NCBI RefSeq assembly: GCF_045679555.1
Contig: NC_092090.1
Span: 33,472,093 to 33,536,092, forward strand
Direction of reading: 5' to 3'
Origin: Salvelinus alpinus
Taxonomy: Eukaryota > Chordata > Actinopteri > Salmoniformes > Salmonidae
Length of the DNA stretch: 64,000 nt
The notes beneath the pieces are model-generated. The model saw nothing but the letters and a program-made list of their open reading frames with translations. It searched no databases and was not told the origin of the DNA. Positions 1-13,488 of this stretch are shown here, in pieces (the stretch's first letter is position 1; every line of letters starts with the position of its first letter). The translations under genes and the position numbers were made by a program.

Positions 1-3000
1 ATGAGTTTGACACCCCTGGCTTAGATTATTGACACCATGTAAACTATATTTTGTCTCCAATATTTATTGAAAACATAAGTACATTTGCACAATGAGCACT
101 TGTTGTCTCTCAAATTCTTTCTAACGGTTGTTGGTTAGCTAGCTAGTGATATATTTTTTTGCCATATTAGCATAGACGTGACGTTAGTAAAAGCACCTCA
201 AAACAAGACATAGTATCGAGAACAAGATGAAACTGGCTGAAAAGAGCCACCTATGATTCCCCACATGGCAGCTTCTTGTCATTGTTGATAACTACTGTAT
301 CTGGCCATTCAGAATCACAACAACGCACGAACGTCTGCACCATTGAAGGGTGCGCATTGTTTTCGTGACTTGTCAGCTAACCCGTCTATAGACACTTACA
401 TTTCTTTTGGGTGTCTGTTGGTCATACTTTAATTTACTTTACCCTATACAGACCAGTGGTGTGTGAGACTGATCTTTGAACTTGATCCTGTCATGAGTGG
501 AGTGTAGTTTTCTACAGTGGGCGTTGATCAATAATCTGATCGGTTTCTCTATTGCAATGTGAGCAAGATGCAGTGCCAGTTGAAAGGACAGAGAGCTGCA
601 ACATCGTTGCAGCGATGGAAGCTGAAAGGACAGCGAAAACACACTGCAGCTTGTTTAGAAAGGAAGTGATTAAGCCATCCTATTTGGGTTTACAAAGGAG
701 GTGTTTTACATATCTAATCAAATAAGCACTGAAGTGCAATTAATAGCGTGATTAGGGCCAATTAGTTGGGATCCATTTCACTGTTGTTGCGTGCAATACG
801 ATATAGGCGCTGCCAATGCCACTGTTTCCGTTAACACCAGTCTTGCTTTAATTTAGTCCGTACTGTACTTCCAGCAAGCTATAGGCTCATTTAAATATAT
901 CCAGTAGGATATAAACATTATTGTTTCCTTGTTGGCAAGTTAAGTGTTAGAATGGTTGGGCTGCTGTGAAAGAAGCAGATTAACCTCCTCCACAGGTAGA
1001 ATACAGTAAGTCATATTAAGAAAAGCATGGGCATGGACAGTAGGTGTGTTACACAAAGATACTGCATAAGCTCCTATATCACGAGGGAACAGCCATAGAG
1101 AAACCGCTTTGATATTCCTCTCTTGACATGCATATTAGAATGCCCTAATTATAGGAAGCACAAGGGAAAAAACGTCTATTGTGCTGTCGTGCTGTTTTTA
1201 TGCGCTTTCCAGTCATTTCCTCACTGTGACACTCATTGTCACTATTCTAATTAAGGCTGCTTGTTCAAAAAGGACCAACTGTGATTTGTACCAGGGTTTA
1301 GTCGTCAGGCCTGTCACATGTTTTACTGCAATCAGATGAGGGGGACTTGGGACTTGGACACAATAGGCATGTGGACCTGGCTGGTGTCTGGATTCACATC
1401 GACATGGTTATGTGTCGTTCAGGGGATGACATCTTTGCGAGAGGAGTAGTCTATGGGGAAAAAGGTTGAACGGTATGTAGATCGTTCTGCGTTATATTTC
1501 ATTTTGAATTAGGGGTATACCAGGGGACAGAATACAAATTGCCCTGAACAGGTAGGACAAATTCCTTATGTATTTGTTGTGATAGGTCGTCATTCACAGG
1601 GTAATGTATTCAAATTCAATAAAAGCTGTCAAGTCTGTAATTCATACGGCTCAGCCCAAACAAAGCAGAATTTGGGAAAGCTATTTGGGGACTGGGAGAA
1701 TTGAATGATTCACACCTCAGAAATTCTATTGATAGACAGGTAGACACACAGACACTCTGCACATACAAAATAGATCCAGGCAGACAGAATACATTGAAGG
1801 AGAGGTAAAACATACAGACTCTTGGTGGAAACACTCAGTCAACAGATTTATCCAGGGGTCATGTGGTGGATTTATTCAGAACCAAACAAAGAGGAGGTGA
1901 AAGGTCATTGGTACCCATAGGAGGCAGTTACTCTTAGCTACCAATAATTGCCCATTGGGAGTGGCGGGGCTGGGCTGGCTGCTAGAGGATGCTGGAAATA
2001 ATAGGGGGAGCAGGGGAGGAGCAGGAAGGGAGGAGCGTAGAGGAGAGCAGCTGGTGGGGGATGGGGTAAGGCAGGGCAATACGGCTGTATCACTACACGC
2101 CTGGCCCTCTTCAACACTACTACTGCTCAGGACCAGAGGTAGGACATATAGTTCCATGCCTTATTATTGTTGCTCTTTATGAGTCTCTGCCACTCATATA
2201 TCTACAGCATGTGTCAACTATCATATTTCCTATTGTACCAACTATAACGATAGAAAGCTGGGTTGAATGGGGAATCATGTGTTCTGTACATGTGTTTGAA
2301 CTTGCTCTCCCCATAGACTTTCCAGTGAACAGCTTCTTTGTCTAGCAACAGCATCAGCAGTATTACTCCGAGTCAGTCACCTGAATGGATGGCCATAATG
2401 TGGGGTGTGACTGTGAATGTGTGCTTTTGGATCTACACCTCGTCCACGCCCAGACACAGCCTCCTGACGCACAGGGAGGTGGGGAGGGGGCCTCTGCCTC
2501 CCAGTGGATGCTGGAGTGGGGGTAATTAGCTGTTGCAATCACCTGTGATGGCAAAACGTCAATATGGGCAGAGGGAGACAGAGAGAAGAGGGGAAAGGAA
2601 CAACAAAAGCCCCTCAGAGAGCAGCCAGTTGTTAGTGGCAACTGGTGGAGATGAGACAGGTGGAAGGAACATAGAGGAGAGGAGGAGAGAAAGTGGGACA
2701 CCAGGTCAGTGTTCCCTCACCCTCTCTTTAAATCGCAGTATTTTAATACTCATCTAATGTTTTTGTGCCGGCACAGCCTTGTGTGTGTGCGTCCTCTATT
2801 AATGGCTTCTCACGTGATTTATACCATCCCTTCCCTGTTTGATAGCTTTTTAATGAGATTGTTGAATTTGTTTAGGGCCCTGCGTGCAGAAGCACCAGAA
2901 ATACCCCAACGTAATCTCTCCCTGCTCGCCTCGTGGCCGCACCCTAGCAATGATTCGAGCAATCTGAATTAGGAGAATGATCCCAATCTCCCAGGCGAGC

Positions 3001-3663
3001 CTTTCTCCACCCTGCTGTGTGCAGATCAATACCAGTGCAGATACTCTGGGAGACTGAACATCTCGCCAATCTCTCCCGATCTAGGAGTGAATATTCACTG
3101 GCCTCTGTGTAGAGGTGACCTCCATTTTGAGTATTGATTGTATGACTCAAAGTCCAATTAGCTTAAGGTAAAGGCAGGCTCCCTCTTTGTTTCATTCTCT
3201 TGCCTCAGACGTTTGTCCGCAGGCCAAACACAACTCAATGCAAAGCGCTGTATTGAGCAGAGTTCTGTATTGTGCCAAGGCTAATGCAGTAGTGCTAAGT
3301 AAGCACTTAAATGTGGGTGTGGGTAAGCTACTCGAGAACCTGTCTGCCTCCAATAGCAGTAATTGATCATGTCTTTCAGTGGTGAAGAGATCCTGTGTCC
3401 AGTCGCAGGTTGAGAGAAAGAGAGAGAGGCTTTTGGGTTCAGCAGGGGAATCAATGTGTATCAGCCATTTGTAGGCATTGATGCTATGTTAGGATGATTT
3501 AGACCTAACTTAGAGCTATGCACAGAGCACAGTCTCTTTGTTTTGTCAGACTAGTTCTCCTGATCTTTACCACAATGAAGTGCACATGATGGTTTGGAGC
3601 TGTTTTCATACTGAGATCAATGCTTCTACGATGCTAGTTGTAAGATGCTGGGGTGTGTATGTG
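1..3663. other. Non-coding region, no gene recognised
   Basis: I see no exon with conserved protein similarity, no RNA gene and no recognisable full transposon here. The short open frames on both strands overlap each other and look like chance. Being upstream of the first apba2 coding exon, which has a splice acceptor just before it, this is probably the intron or 5' flank of apba2 (inference). Confidence 0.5.
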
Positions 3664-4860
3664 GTTAAAAGCCTTTTATTTATTTGATTTTATTCGTTTT
3701 TTTTTTATGTAAGTGGTAGATCAGCTTTAATATTTTAGATAGATTGGGCCTTCCATCAATGTAATTGTCTGCATCCTTTCCAATCCCCCATATACTATAT
3801 ATATTTTTTGTTAATACATATATATATATTTTAAAAATATATAATATTTTACTTTATTACTTTTCCCTAAGGCTACCACCCCTCTCCTAATCTGAGTAAA
3901 CTAATGGACAGCAACACTTAGGTTTCTACTTCCAGCTTATAAATACTATATACATTTTACGGACATAGTATATTTTTACAGTAGTTATCTTTTGTTTGTT
4001 TTTAGTCCCATCCTTCAGCTACCCTCCCATCTATCTCTGAACACCATCCAGTTGTGATTTCTATTTGCCATATATTTTTCAACTGTGCTGTGGTGTTTCA
4101 CAAAAGCTTTTAAACTTTCTATTCTCAAAATGTCTAAAGATTGTAAATTAAAGATAAACATTTTTGCTAAGAGTATTATATTGTTGATTGATTGACTATG
4201 ACTTTTCAGATCACTCAGCAGTGCTATCTGCAGAGTTAGCTCCAGGTAAATGTTGTAATTCTTCAGCCATTCCTGAACCTGCGACCAAAAACAAGCTACA
4301 TATGGACAGTACCAAAACAAATTATCTAATGATTCTGAGTCTCTTTGCAGCAAAATTTGCAGAGCTGGGATGGATGTATCCCCCATTTATATAATATTCT
4401 ATTGATTGCAAGAATTTTGTATAATCATTTAAATTGAAAAAAATCTACGTTTTGAATCCGGCGTCGTTTTGTGTATCAGTTCAAGATCCATGTGCCATGG
4501 AATCGGAACATCAAAGATCACTTCGCAACTATTTTGCAATCTATATGGCACAGCTGTCAATTTTTGGTCCTTAAAAGAACCTGGTATACTTTTTTTTTAA
4601 ATTCATAACAATTTTCTTTTAACCAAGTTTGGTCTTTAATGCAATGCCGACAGACAAGTTCCTTACTTTCTCCCCCTTCCACTTGCCTCTTCCATTTTTG
4701 CGGTAATATATACTGAATAATGAGTTGGTTGTAAACTTTGGGTAGAGCAGTTGTTCAAAAACCTTTATTGGTTCCCTCACTATGTCTTTTTGTTTTGAAT
4801 GTGATGATGAAAAACTAAACATCCACCGTGCCTTTTCTTCCTTCCTGTCAGTCATAGTGC
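3664..4860 (-). mobile_element. L1-like (Tx1/Swimmer-type) LINE fragment
   Basis: The minus strand at 4015-4386 reads as the C-terminal part of a fish L1-type ORF2, with the Cys/His motif around RDSESLDNLFWYCPYVACFW. Further minus-strand LINE-like sequence extends to about 4860. Frames are broken and AT-rich simple sequence (3790-3850) lies at the 3' side. It is a dead, 5'-truncated copy in the apba2 upstream region. The family call rests on the LFWYCPY motif; the outer limits are approximate. Confidence 0.55.
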
Positions 4861-5127
4861 ATCTGTAATTGGCCCTAACAGGTTTTCACAGTCGGACAAC
4901 AGAGTGGTTAACTCTCTCACGGTGTCTATTAGGCTCACTCACTGGGGGGCATAACACTTACAAAACGTTTCATCTTTGTAGCCTTCCTGCACTGTATTTC
5001 ATTGAAATGTTGTTTGTGATGATTGCACTGTAGCAGTATAGCTCTAATGGTGTGGTTCTGTCTTTCTGCGTTCTGTAGGACTGAGGACCATTTGAGATGC
5101 ATGGCCTGTAAGCAGCCAGCGCCAGCG

Positions 5128-8100
5128 ATGGCTCATAGGATGAGGCCAGGGACCAGCGGCTCCAGCTGCAGCATGGTGGAGCCCCCCGTCCGGCCTCCCT
5201 GCCCCGCCGCCTACCCCCCAGAGCAGCACGGCCAGGAGCATGAAGAGGGTCCGGGGGAGGAGGAGGAGGAGGAGGTCCACTACTGCCGCCAGCAGGGCCT
5301 GGAACCAGAGCTGACGGACAGCCGGCCGGACACACCTACTACACCGGAGCCGGAACACGAGCATGAACACAGCCATGACCACGATGACCCAGACTGCCAC
5401 GGCCATGATGACCACAATCACAGCGACGACCATGCAGAGTGCCATGGCCACGACCGCGAGCATGCAGACTGTCACGATCACGGTCAAAGTCACGACGATG
5501 TAGACTGTCACGACCACGGCCACGTCCACAGTCACATCAATGACCATGACCATGCAGGCTGTCACGGCCACCGTCACGACCACGCTGACAGCCTGGACGG
5601 AGACTCCAGCTCTGACTATGTGAACAACACCTCAGAGGAGGAGGACTATGATGAAGGTCTGCCGGAGGAGGACGAGGGCATCACCTACTACATCCGCTAC
5701 TGCCCTGAGGATGACAGCTACCTGGAGGGCAGCATTGACTGCAACGAGGCCGAGGCTGACTACACCGCCAGCACCGTGCAGCACGTCCGGGCTGAGCCTC
5801 CGGGCGACACAGACGAGTGCCAGGAAGCGGTGGAGGAGTGGGTGGAGGGAGAAGGAGGGGTGGAGGTGGGGGAGGTGCGCTGTGAGGTGGTGGAGCAGGA
5901 CCCAGATGAACAGATCTACGATGTCCTGGACCGCCACCCCCACCCCGCCGCCGTCCTGCACGAGTCCCCCCCACCCACAGAGGAAGAGGAGGAGGTGAGA
6001 GCTGGGGTTGCTTACACTGGGGACTACTATGGCCCAGAGGAGGACAATGGGAACTCCGTGGTTCACGAATCGCGGTCTCCATACCGTGGCCGTAAAGTGG
6101 TAGTGGAGGGGGAGACGGGGGAGGAGGCGGAGGAGGACATTGACCAGATAGTGGCAGAGATCAAGATGAGTATGAGCATGGGTAGTCTGAGCAGCGGTGG
6201 CACTGACCAGAGCCCTGACGAGCTGGTGCAAGACAGTGTACCCAGTGATTACCACCCTCCTGAGGCCCACGCCAAGCCTGAGCCTGCCCCCTACACCCCA
6301 ACCCCACACCGCCACGACAGCAGACCCAAGTCCCTCAACCTCCCTTCCACACGGCACAACAACCCTGAGCTCCAGAGGGGCTTCAAGGTTCGCTCCCGCA
6401 CCCCGGAGGAGCGACAGCAGTGGGCTCAAGAACAGGTGAGAGGGAGAGGCCATTTTGATGGGTATTTTCTATACACACTCATTGAATCTCCTCTATTGAA
6501 ATGAAGTGAATGAAAAGTCAGACGTACAGTTTAGGTGATGTGTTGAGAAGGTTGTCAGAATAGAAATCCAACGTTAATCTCTCGTCCAAATTTTACAGGG
6601 AGATCAAGGACCGAGTGATCAAACTGATTTTCAGACTTCGTTTTTTCAATTCAAAGATTCTGATGCCTCTAACACTAATCTCCCGGATAAACATGACTAG
6701 ATTTTGTGGCATTTACCAAAGTATCCATTTTAGAAGGTCTATAACCAACCCTTAAACCATGCTTCTCCTTCTTTACACTTTACCGGAGGGGGGATGGTCC
6801 AATGCCGTCAGGGAGAGATCTGTATAGACTAACGTTATACATTTAAGGTCAAATCGTGGGGCTGCTTATATTTGTCCTGTTTCACACATGCACAAGTGTG
6901 TAACCTGTACAGTGTGTGGTGAAATGGAAATGCATGTCCCACTCCCCCTCAAGGCACCCTCGTAGAGTGGAGTGGGGTCACGACATGTGTTTAACACAGC
7001 TGGAGACACAAGATGTACTGCCAGGTTATGTTCAGATTCACGTGCAGAGCTATGCCATTGGAACTGATTAAAACAAGATTTGCGATAGGGGGATATTTAT
7101 TATGTGTGAGGTGGTTGACAGGCAGGTTATTGCATTTTAGCTATAGTGCAGCTAGTGAGGCCGTTCCCTTCCCCCTGCTGGAGACCCATCCCCCAGCCAC
7201 AGCCAGACACCTTGAGCTCCCCTCCATCTCCCACGCCCACTGCCCTCATTCAGATCCAGCCGCGCGCACACACACGCTTCTTCCTGTCCTCCACCAAGCC
7301 CCTCTCTGTGTTCTACCATGCTCGCCCCCAGCCCAGCCAGATGGTGAGGTGTGGGGAGAGCCTGTGTGTGTGCCCTGCAGTATGGGATGGCAGCATGCTG
7401 ATACACACCTGCTCCACCGTGGTGTGCATGTGTGTTATGTGTGTATGCTTGTGGTTGTGTGTGTTCTCTTTACTGTGTTGTTGGAGAGAAATGGGACAGG
7501 GCACATAACTGGATTATATTGTAAGCAAGCACATATTGTGCAAGAACAGTCACTGACGACAACAAATAAAAAATCTACTGCCCATGTTAAATTCGGTGAC
7601 TGTTTGTGATTTTACGCAGCAGTTGTAGATGTTTTGCTAAATGCTTTCCGCGTTCAGGTACTGTGATTAAGGCTCACTGAAGTGTTTGAAAACATCAGAT
7701 TCAGGCTTGATACTTCCTCCTTCCTCAGGGCAGAGATTTGTTTTATCCTGTCAAACAAATGGATAGGATTCTTAATGAATTACTGTGTGCTCAAGCTGTT
7801 GTGTAGATGTTGAATACTAATCAGGACTTTGTGCGGTGCTGTCACTGTAAAAAGAAGGATTGTTGAGTTATGTAAATATGAAATGAGAGCAATTTCATCA
7901 TCTTGTCATGCTTTGCGAAGTAAATGTGAACTGTCCTGACTATAGCGGTATTCAAGTCAACATGTTGTCGTGTGTGTGTAATTCACAGAAACACGTGTTA
8001 CTGAACTCAATTCATGTCTAGTAATAGCATGACCTTATTCCCCCCCCCCCCCCCCCCCTATTACAACTACTCTCTTTTCTCCGACCCATAGAGAAATGTA

Positions 8101-11100
8101 TCGGACTGTATTACTAATGTTTGCTGGCTGTAGCTCCCTAAGGAACCGGTCCTTTTTTTCCTTCATTTCTACTGTCTGCTTGGAAATGTGTTATTAACTC
8201 TCTGTTGCCCGCAGGTCCCTATTTAACCCCTGGTTTAACCTCCACAGATGACCAACGGTGCGGAGCATCCCAGGAAACAGCAGCGTTCTGACCTCAACGT
8301 GCCGCTGGAGAACAACAATGTCCCGGAGGTAAACTGTCTCTGTCTGCAGTACAAACTTATTGCGACAGATGATATCATGTGGAATACATAACACTATTAT
8401 TACTGTCCTGTGCTTGTCCTTCAGAGCCGGTGTCATGGGTGTGAAGGGATTTTCTTCAGATTATTATCATACAGATTATTTATCATCAAATCAATCTTTA
8501 TTTATACTTCAGATTTCAGACATGGACGGCAACACAATGTGCTTTACAGGAAGAAAAATAATAATAATAACAATGAAAAATTAAAGCTGTATCCCAGAGG
8601 TTAGCTAGCTAACATTGAACCTGGTTGGTTAGCTCCCAGCAGATTCATGCAGGGTAGTAACGACATGATTTGGCACTATGTTCATTGTTGTTTAACTAGC
8701 TAACGTTAGCTGGCTGGCTCGTTAGCTAACATGATGTGTGTGATCTTACACGTTGTTTACTTAGCTAGCTTAATTGTTTACCTAGCTAGCTAGCTACATT
8801 TCTTAAGCTAAAGTGTACAACACCCGTTGAATATGGCCGGTGTCAGTAAACATCGGCAAAAAAGCAGAATAAAATTGTTGCCAGCAGAGCTGGTTAGGCT
8901 GTTTTCATGTTATCCAGAGGTAAACTAATCATTGGCCAGAGCGTCAAGTGTGCGCCCTGAACGCTCCGAGGGGGAAACGAGAGGGGTGGGGCTAATGCTT
9001 AAGAGGTTGTGAACGATGTTGAATGGGCGTAGACAAAGAAGAGCTCTTCACCAGATACCAAAACATTCAAAGGCCATTTTCTCAAAAGTGAGTTTACAAG
9101 TTTATCAACTTTCACAGCAGAATTACTTCCCCATTGTTCCTCAAATGCAGTGTATGATATACCATTTTGTAGCTCTGAGTCTCTACTTTTATCCAATGTA
9201 AAAAACACAATTTCAAATTTTGCTACGTAAGACCGAATACAGGTGGTGTGTCACATATTTACTACACAACAAACATAAGATATTTTTTTAATTATACAAA
9301 CTGAACAACTAAAAAGCACCCTAAGGAAAAGCAAAGCTAAAAATGTGTTTTAAATTCTCTTTAAAATAAGTCCACAGTTTTGGCCCCCTTCAGGTTCTCA
9401 TTCAGGCTATTCCAGAGGCTGGGGGCATAATAACTAAAGGCTGCCTCTCCATGCCTCTTGGTCTTAGGCTTTGAGATCGCTAAAAGGCCAGTGCCAGAGG
9501 ATTTATGAGAATCAATTAACTGTGTTTATGAATGAATGAAGTCCCTGTCTCCAGGTAACACACTGTGGTTGTCCAGTTTTCTTAAGGAAATCACCACTGT
9601 TATTATTGTGGACATTTCTCTCAGGGACATTCTATACAATGCTGCTATCCTCATCCCTCACTTCCATTGCTCTGAAAGGAAGGGAATTGGCTGTGCCCTT
9701 TTTTTGACTCTGCAGTCAAGCCACTGGTTGGGAGCAGCAAGCTGTGTGTTTACATCAGGGAAAACCACTCAACCTTGACCTGACTGTTCAAATGACGCTC
9801 TGAGACAAAGCCCTTTCTGCTCTGCGCAACCTCCATAGGAACCCTCTCCTCTGCCCAAACCAGTCTTATCATCCTAACATGGTTTTGTCTGGCCAGGCTT
9901 TCATTCACACACCACCACTAAGCCTGGAGAGCACAGCCGAACTGCAGAGCAAGGCACATCTTCACTTTAAAGGTCATCTAGTATGATACAGTAGGATTTA
10001 AGTATTGGCAAAGCAACAGCTGGGTGTATATTTGTGGGAGGCCACTATAGCATACATGTACCAATATATATACTAGGAAGTTGTTTCCCTTTAAGTTATT
10101 AAGTGGTTTGATAATGCTCCTGGGCCTTCCTAACAGACTGTAATGAACAGCCATACATATATCAGCCTGGACCCTCCATTTGAGTGGCATGTCTTTTAAG
10201 TGATGGCCATTACTCAGAGTGCTTTTAATGTGTGGCTCTCTCATGCAGAGCTCTGTAGAAGTATTGATATACAGTAGTGTTTTACATCTGAAGAGTTAGG
10301 CATGTCATGACCCGGCATGTTAACATGGACCACTGTTTACAATCAGGTCGATGCCATAAAGTTGTGCTTCCTTTTGATCTGTACTATACACTCTTAGGGA
10401 AAAAAGGGCTCCAAAAGGGTTGTTTGGCTGACCCCATAGGAGAATCCTTTTTCGTTCCTGGTAGAACCAATTTTGGTTCCAGGTAGGACCATTTTTAGTT
10501 CCATATAGAACTATCTATGGAAAGGGTTCTACATGGAACCAAAAAGGGTTCTTCAAAGGGTTCTCATATGGGGATAGCTGAAGAACCCTTTCAGGTTCTA
10601 GATAGCACATTGTTTTCTAAGAGTGTAGCACACTTCTATGTAATTCAGTTTTTGCATCGCTTCTTAGATTTTCTTCCTCATCTGTTGATGAATAGGGTTT
10701 GTATCAATTTCATTGGCTACTTTGAACTGATGTTCAAAAATGTTTCGTCTTCTTTGACAGAATGAAGCTTTTGGAGTTTGTTGGTCTGTTGTTTGTTGTG
10801 GAAGCCAAAGGCCTTGCAGAGAGGCGGGTTTTCCTTTCAGTTTCATGAAATGAGATCATGCATATTTCATTCCGCTTTACTAATTCAGAGAGTTCAATCA
10901 AGACTTTCTGTTTTTCAGGAAACAAAGAAGGCTGCATCTTTCCCCAGCTTTGTTGATGGTAAGGCACCTCTACGTCTGTTTATCTCGAGGATGAAATCAA
11001 AAGACAAAAATGAATCAAATTCACAACATCAAAAACAGATATTCTCTGTAAGAGGCTTATATCGCTTTGGGTGCAGGGATCTGCTCATTTCAAGGATACT

Positions 11101-13453
11101 AGATTTGTCTCTCTAATTCAAGCGCCTTAATAACCACTCAAAATCTAGTTGCAAAATGACAGCTCATGGAGTATTAAGGAGAGAAAATAATGAGCTTGCA
11201 GCTGTTGCATGAGATCAACATGTTGAGAGAGAGAGATCAACGAGTCTGCATTTGAAAATGAAGATAAACAAGAAAGTAAATACAAATGATAATATACATT
11301 TTTCACTATCTTTATTTGGACAATTTACCTGAGAGCCATCATGTCAGATGTGTCAGTGAGTTAGTCGTCAATGTGGGAGGGCTCTATCTAAGCAGGCCAG
11401 GCCCAGGCCTCTGAGTACGTTTGGTTCGAGAAGTTTAAGGCATTCTTCGCCAAGCCCCTCTCACCACTGGGCAGCGAACGGCAGGGCCTAATCTTCCTGG
11501 AGGCTGAGCTGTTTCTTTCTTTCACTTTCTCTGATATCATGACAGTGCATTGTATCCCTCAGTGGTTGTCACAGAGTCTACATCTACGTATCACACGGGC
11601 ACATGAATCCCCTGGTGCTTCTCTCAGCTCCCTGCCCACCTGTGGCCATTTTACTGCTCAAGCCTCCACCGTGATTGTTTCTCAGCATAATACCCAACAG
11701 CTACAGAATTGCAGTGTTTTATTTATTCAAATTGTACGTACAGAAGGCTGCCTATACTCATACACTACTGTTCAAAAGTTTGGGGTCACTTAGAAATGTC
11801 CTTGTTTTTGAAAGAAAAGCAAAAATTGTTGTCCATTAAAATAACATCAAATTGATTAGAAATACAGTGTAGACATTGTTAATGTTGTAAATGACTTGTA
11901 GCTGGAAACAGCTGATTTTTAAAAATGGAATATCTATATAGGCGTACAGAGGCCCATTATCAGCAACCATCACTCCTGTGTTCCAATGGCACGTTGTGTT
12001 AGCTAATCCAAGTTTATCATTTTAAAAGGTTAATTGATCATTAGAAAACCCTTTTGCAGTTATGTTAGCACAGCTGGAAAATGTTGTGCTGATTTTTAAA
12101 GAACCAATAAATGGGTGCCGGTGCACAACTGAGCAAGAGGACAAGTACATTGGCGTGTCTATGTTGAGAAACAGACGCCTCACAAGTCCTCAACTGGCAG
12201 CTTCATTAAATAGTACCCGCAAAACAACAGTCTCAACGTCAACAGTGAAGAGGCGACTCCGGGATGCTGACCTTCTAGGCAGAGTTCCTCTGTCCAGTGT
12301 CTGTGTTATTTTGCCCATCTTAATCTTTTCTTTTTATTGTCCAGTCTGAGATATGGCTTTTTCTTTGCAACTCTGCCTAGAAGGTCAGCATCCCGGAGTC
12401 GCCTCTTCACTGTTGACGTTGAGACTGGTGTTTTGCGGGTACTATTTAATGAAGCTGCCAGTTGAGGACTTGTGAGGCGTCTGTTTCTCAACATAGACAC
12501 GCCAATGTACTTGTCCTCTTGCTCAGTTGTGCACCGGGGCCTCCCACTCCTCTTTCTATTCTGGCTAGAGCCAGTTTGCGCTGTTCTGTGAAGGGAGTAA
12601 TACACAGCGTTGTACGAGATCTTCAGTTTCTTGGCAATTTCTCACATGGAATAGCTTTCATTTCTCAGAACAAGAATAGACTGACGGGTTTCAGAAGAAA
12701 GGTCTTTGTTTCTAGCAATTTTGAGCCTGTAATCAAACCCACAAATGCTGATGCTCCAGATACTCAACTAGTCTAAAGAAGGACAGTTTTATTGCTTCTA
12801 TAATCAGAACAACAGTTTTCAGCTGTGCGAACATAATTGCAAAAGGGTTTTCTAATGATCAATTAGCCTTTTAAAATTATAAACTTTGGATTAGCTAACA
12901 CAACGTGCCATTGGAACACAGGAGTGATAGTTGCTGGTAATGGGCCTTTGTACGCCTATGTAGATATTCCATAAAAAATCTGCCGTTTTCAGCTACAATA
13001 GTCATTTACAACATTAACAATGTCTACACCGTATTTCTGATCAATTTGATGTTATTTTAATGGACAAAAAATGTGCTTTTCTTTCAAAAACAAGGACATT
13101 TCTAAGTGACCCCAAACTTTTGAACAGTAGTGTACGTATATGACCTTTCAACTCAGAGCTTAACTAGAACAACACAGAGATTTCTTTGTTTTGCAAAAGA
13201 AATATGATCTAATAGCGTTTATCTTCTCCTGCTCCTTCGTTTCTCTGTCCATCCATTCTCCCTGTCCCTCTCTGTCAGTTCCGGGGCCCTGTGAGCCAGA
13301 AGATCTTATTGATGGCATCATCTTTGCTGCTAACTACCTGGGCTCCACCCAGCTGCTCTCTGAGAGGAACCCGTCCAAGAACATCCGCATGATGCAGGCC
13401 CAGGAGGCTGTCAGCCGGGTCAAGGTACGGACAGACAGCAGACAGGCCTTCCA

Positions 13454-13488
<35 letters not shown>

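Noticed and set aside
5044-5583. Minus-strand ORF of 179 residues, Val-rich and hydrophobic
   Set aside because: It is the antisense of the His/Asp repeat in apba2: His (CAC/CAT) and Asp (GAC) codons read as Val and Met on the other strand.
5632-6453. Minus-strand ORF of 273 residues opposite apba2 exon 1
   Set aside because: Shadow of a GC-rich coding exon on the plus strand; no similarity and no start context.
7013-7609. Plus-strand ORF of 198 residues in an apba2 intron
   Set aside because: A different frame from the candidate cassette exon; it runs through GT-rich simple sequence and has no recognisable domain.
8041-8058. Poly-C run as a regulatory G-quadruplex
   Set aside because: A plain homopolymer in an intron with no conserved context; length is also error-prone in sequencing.
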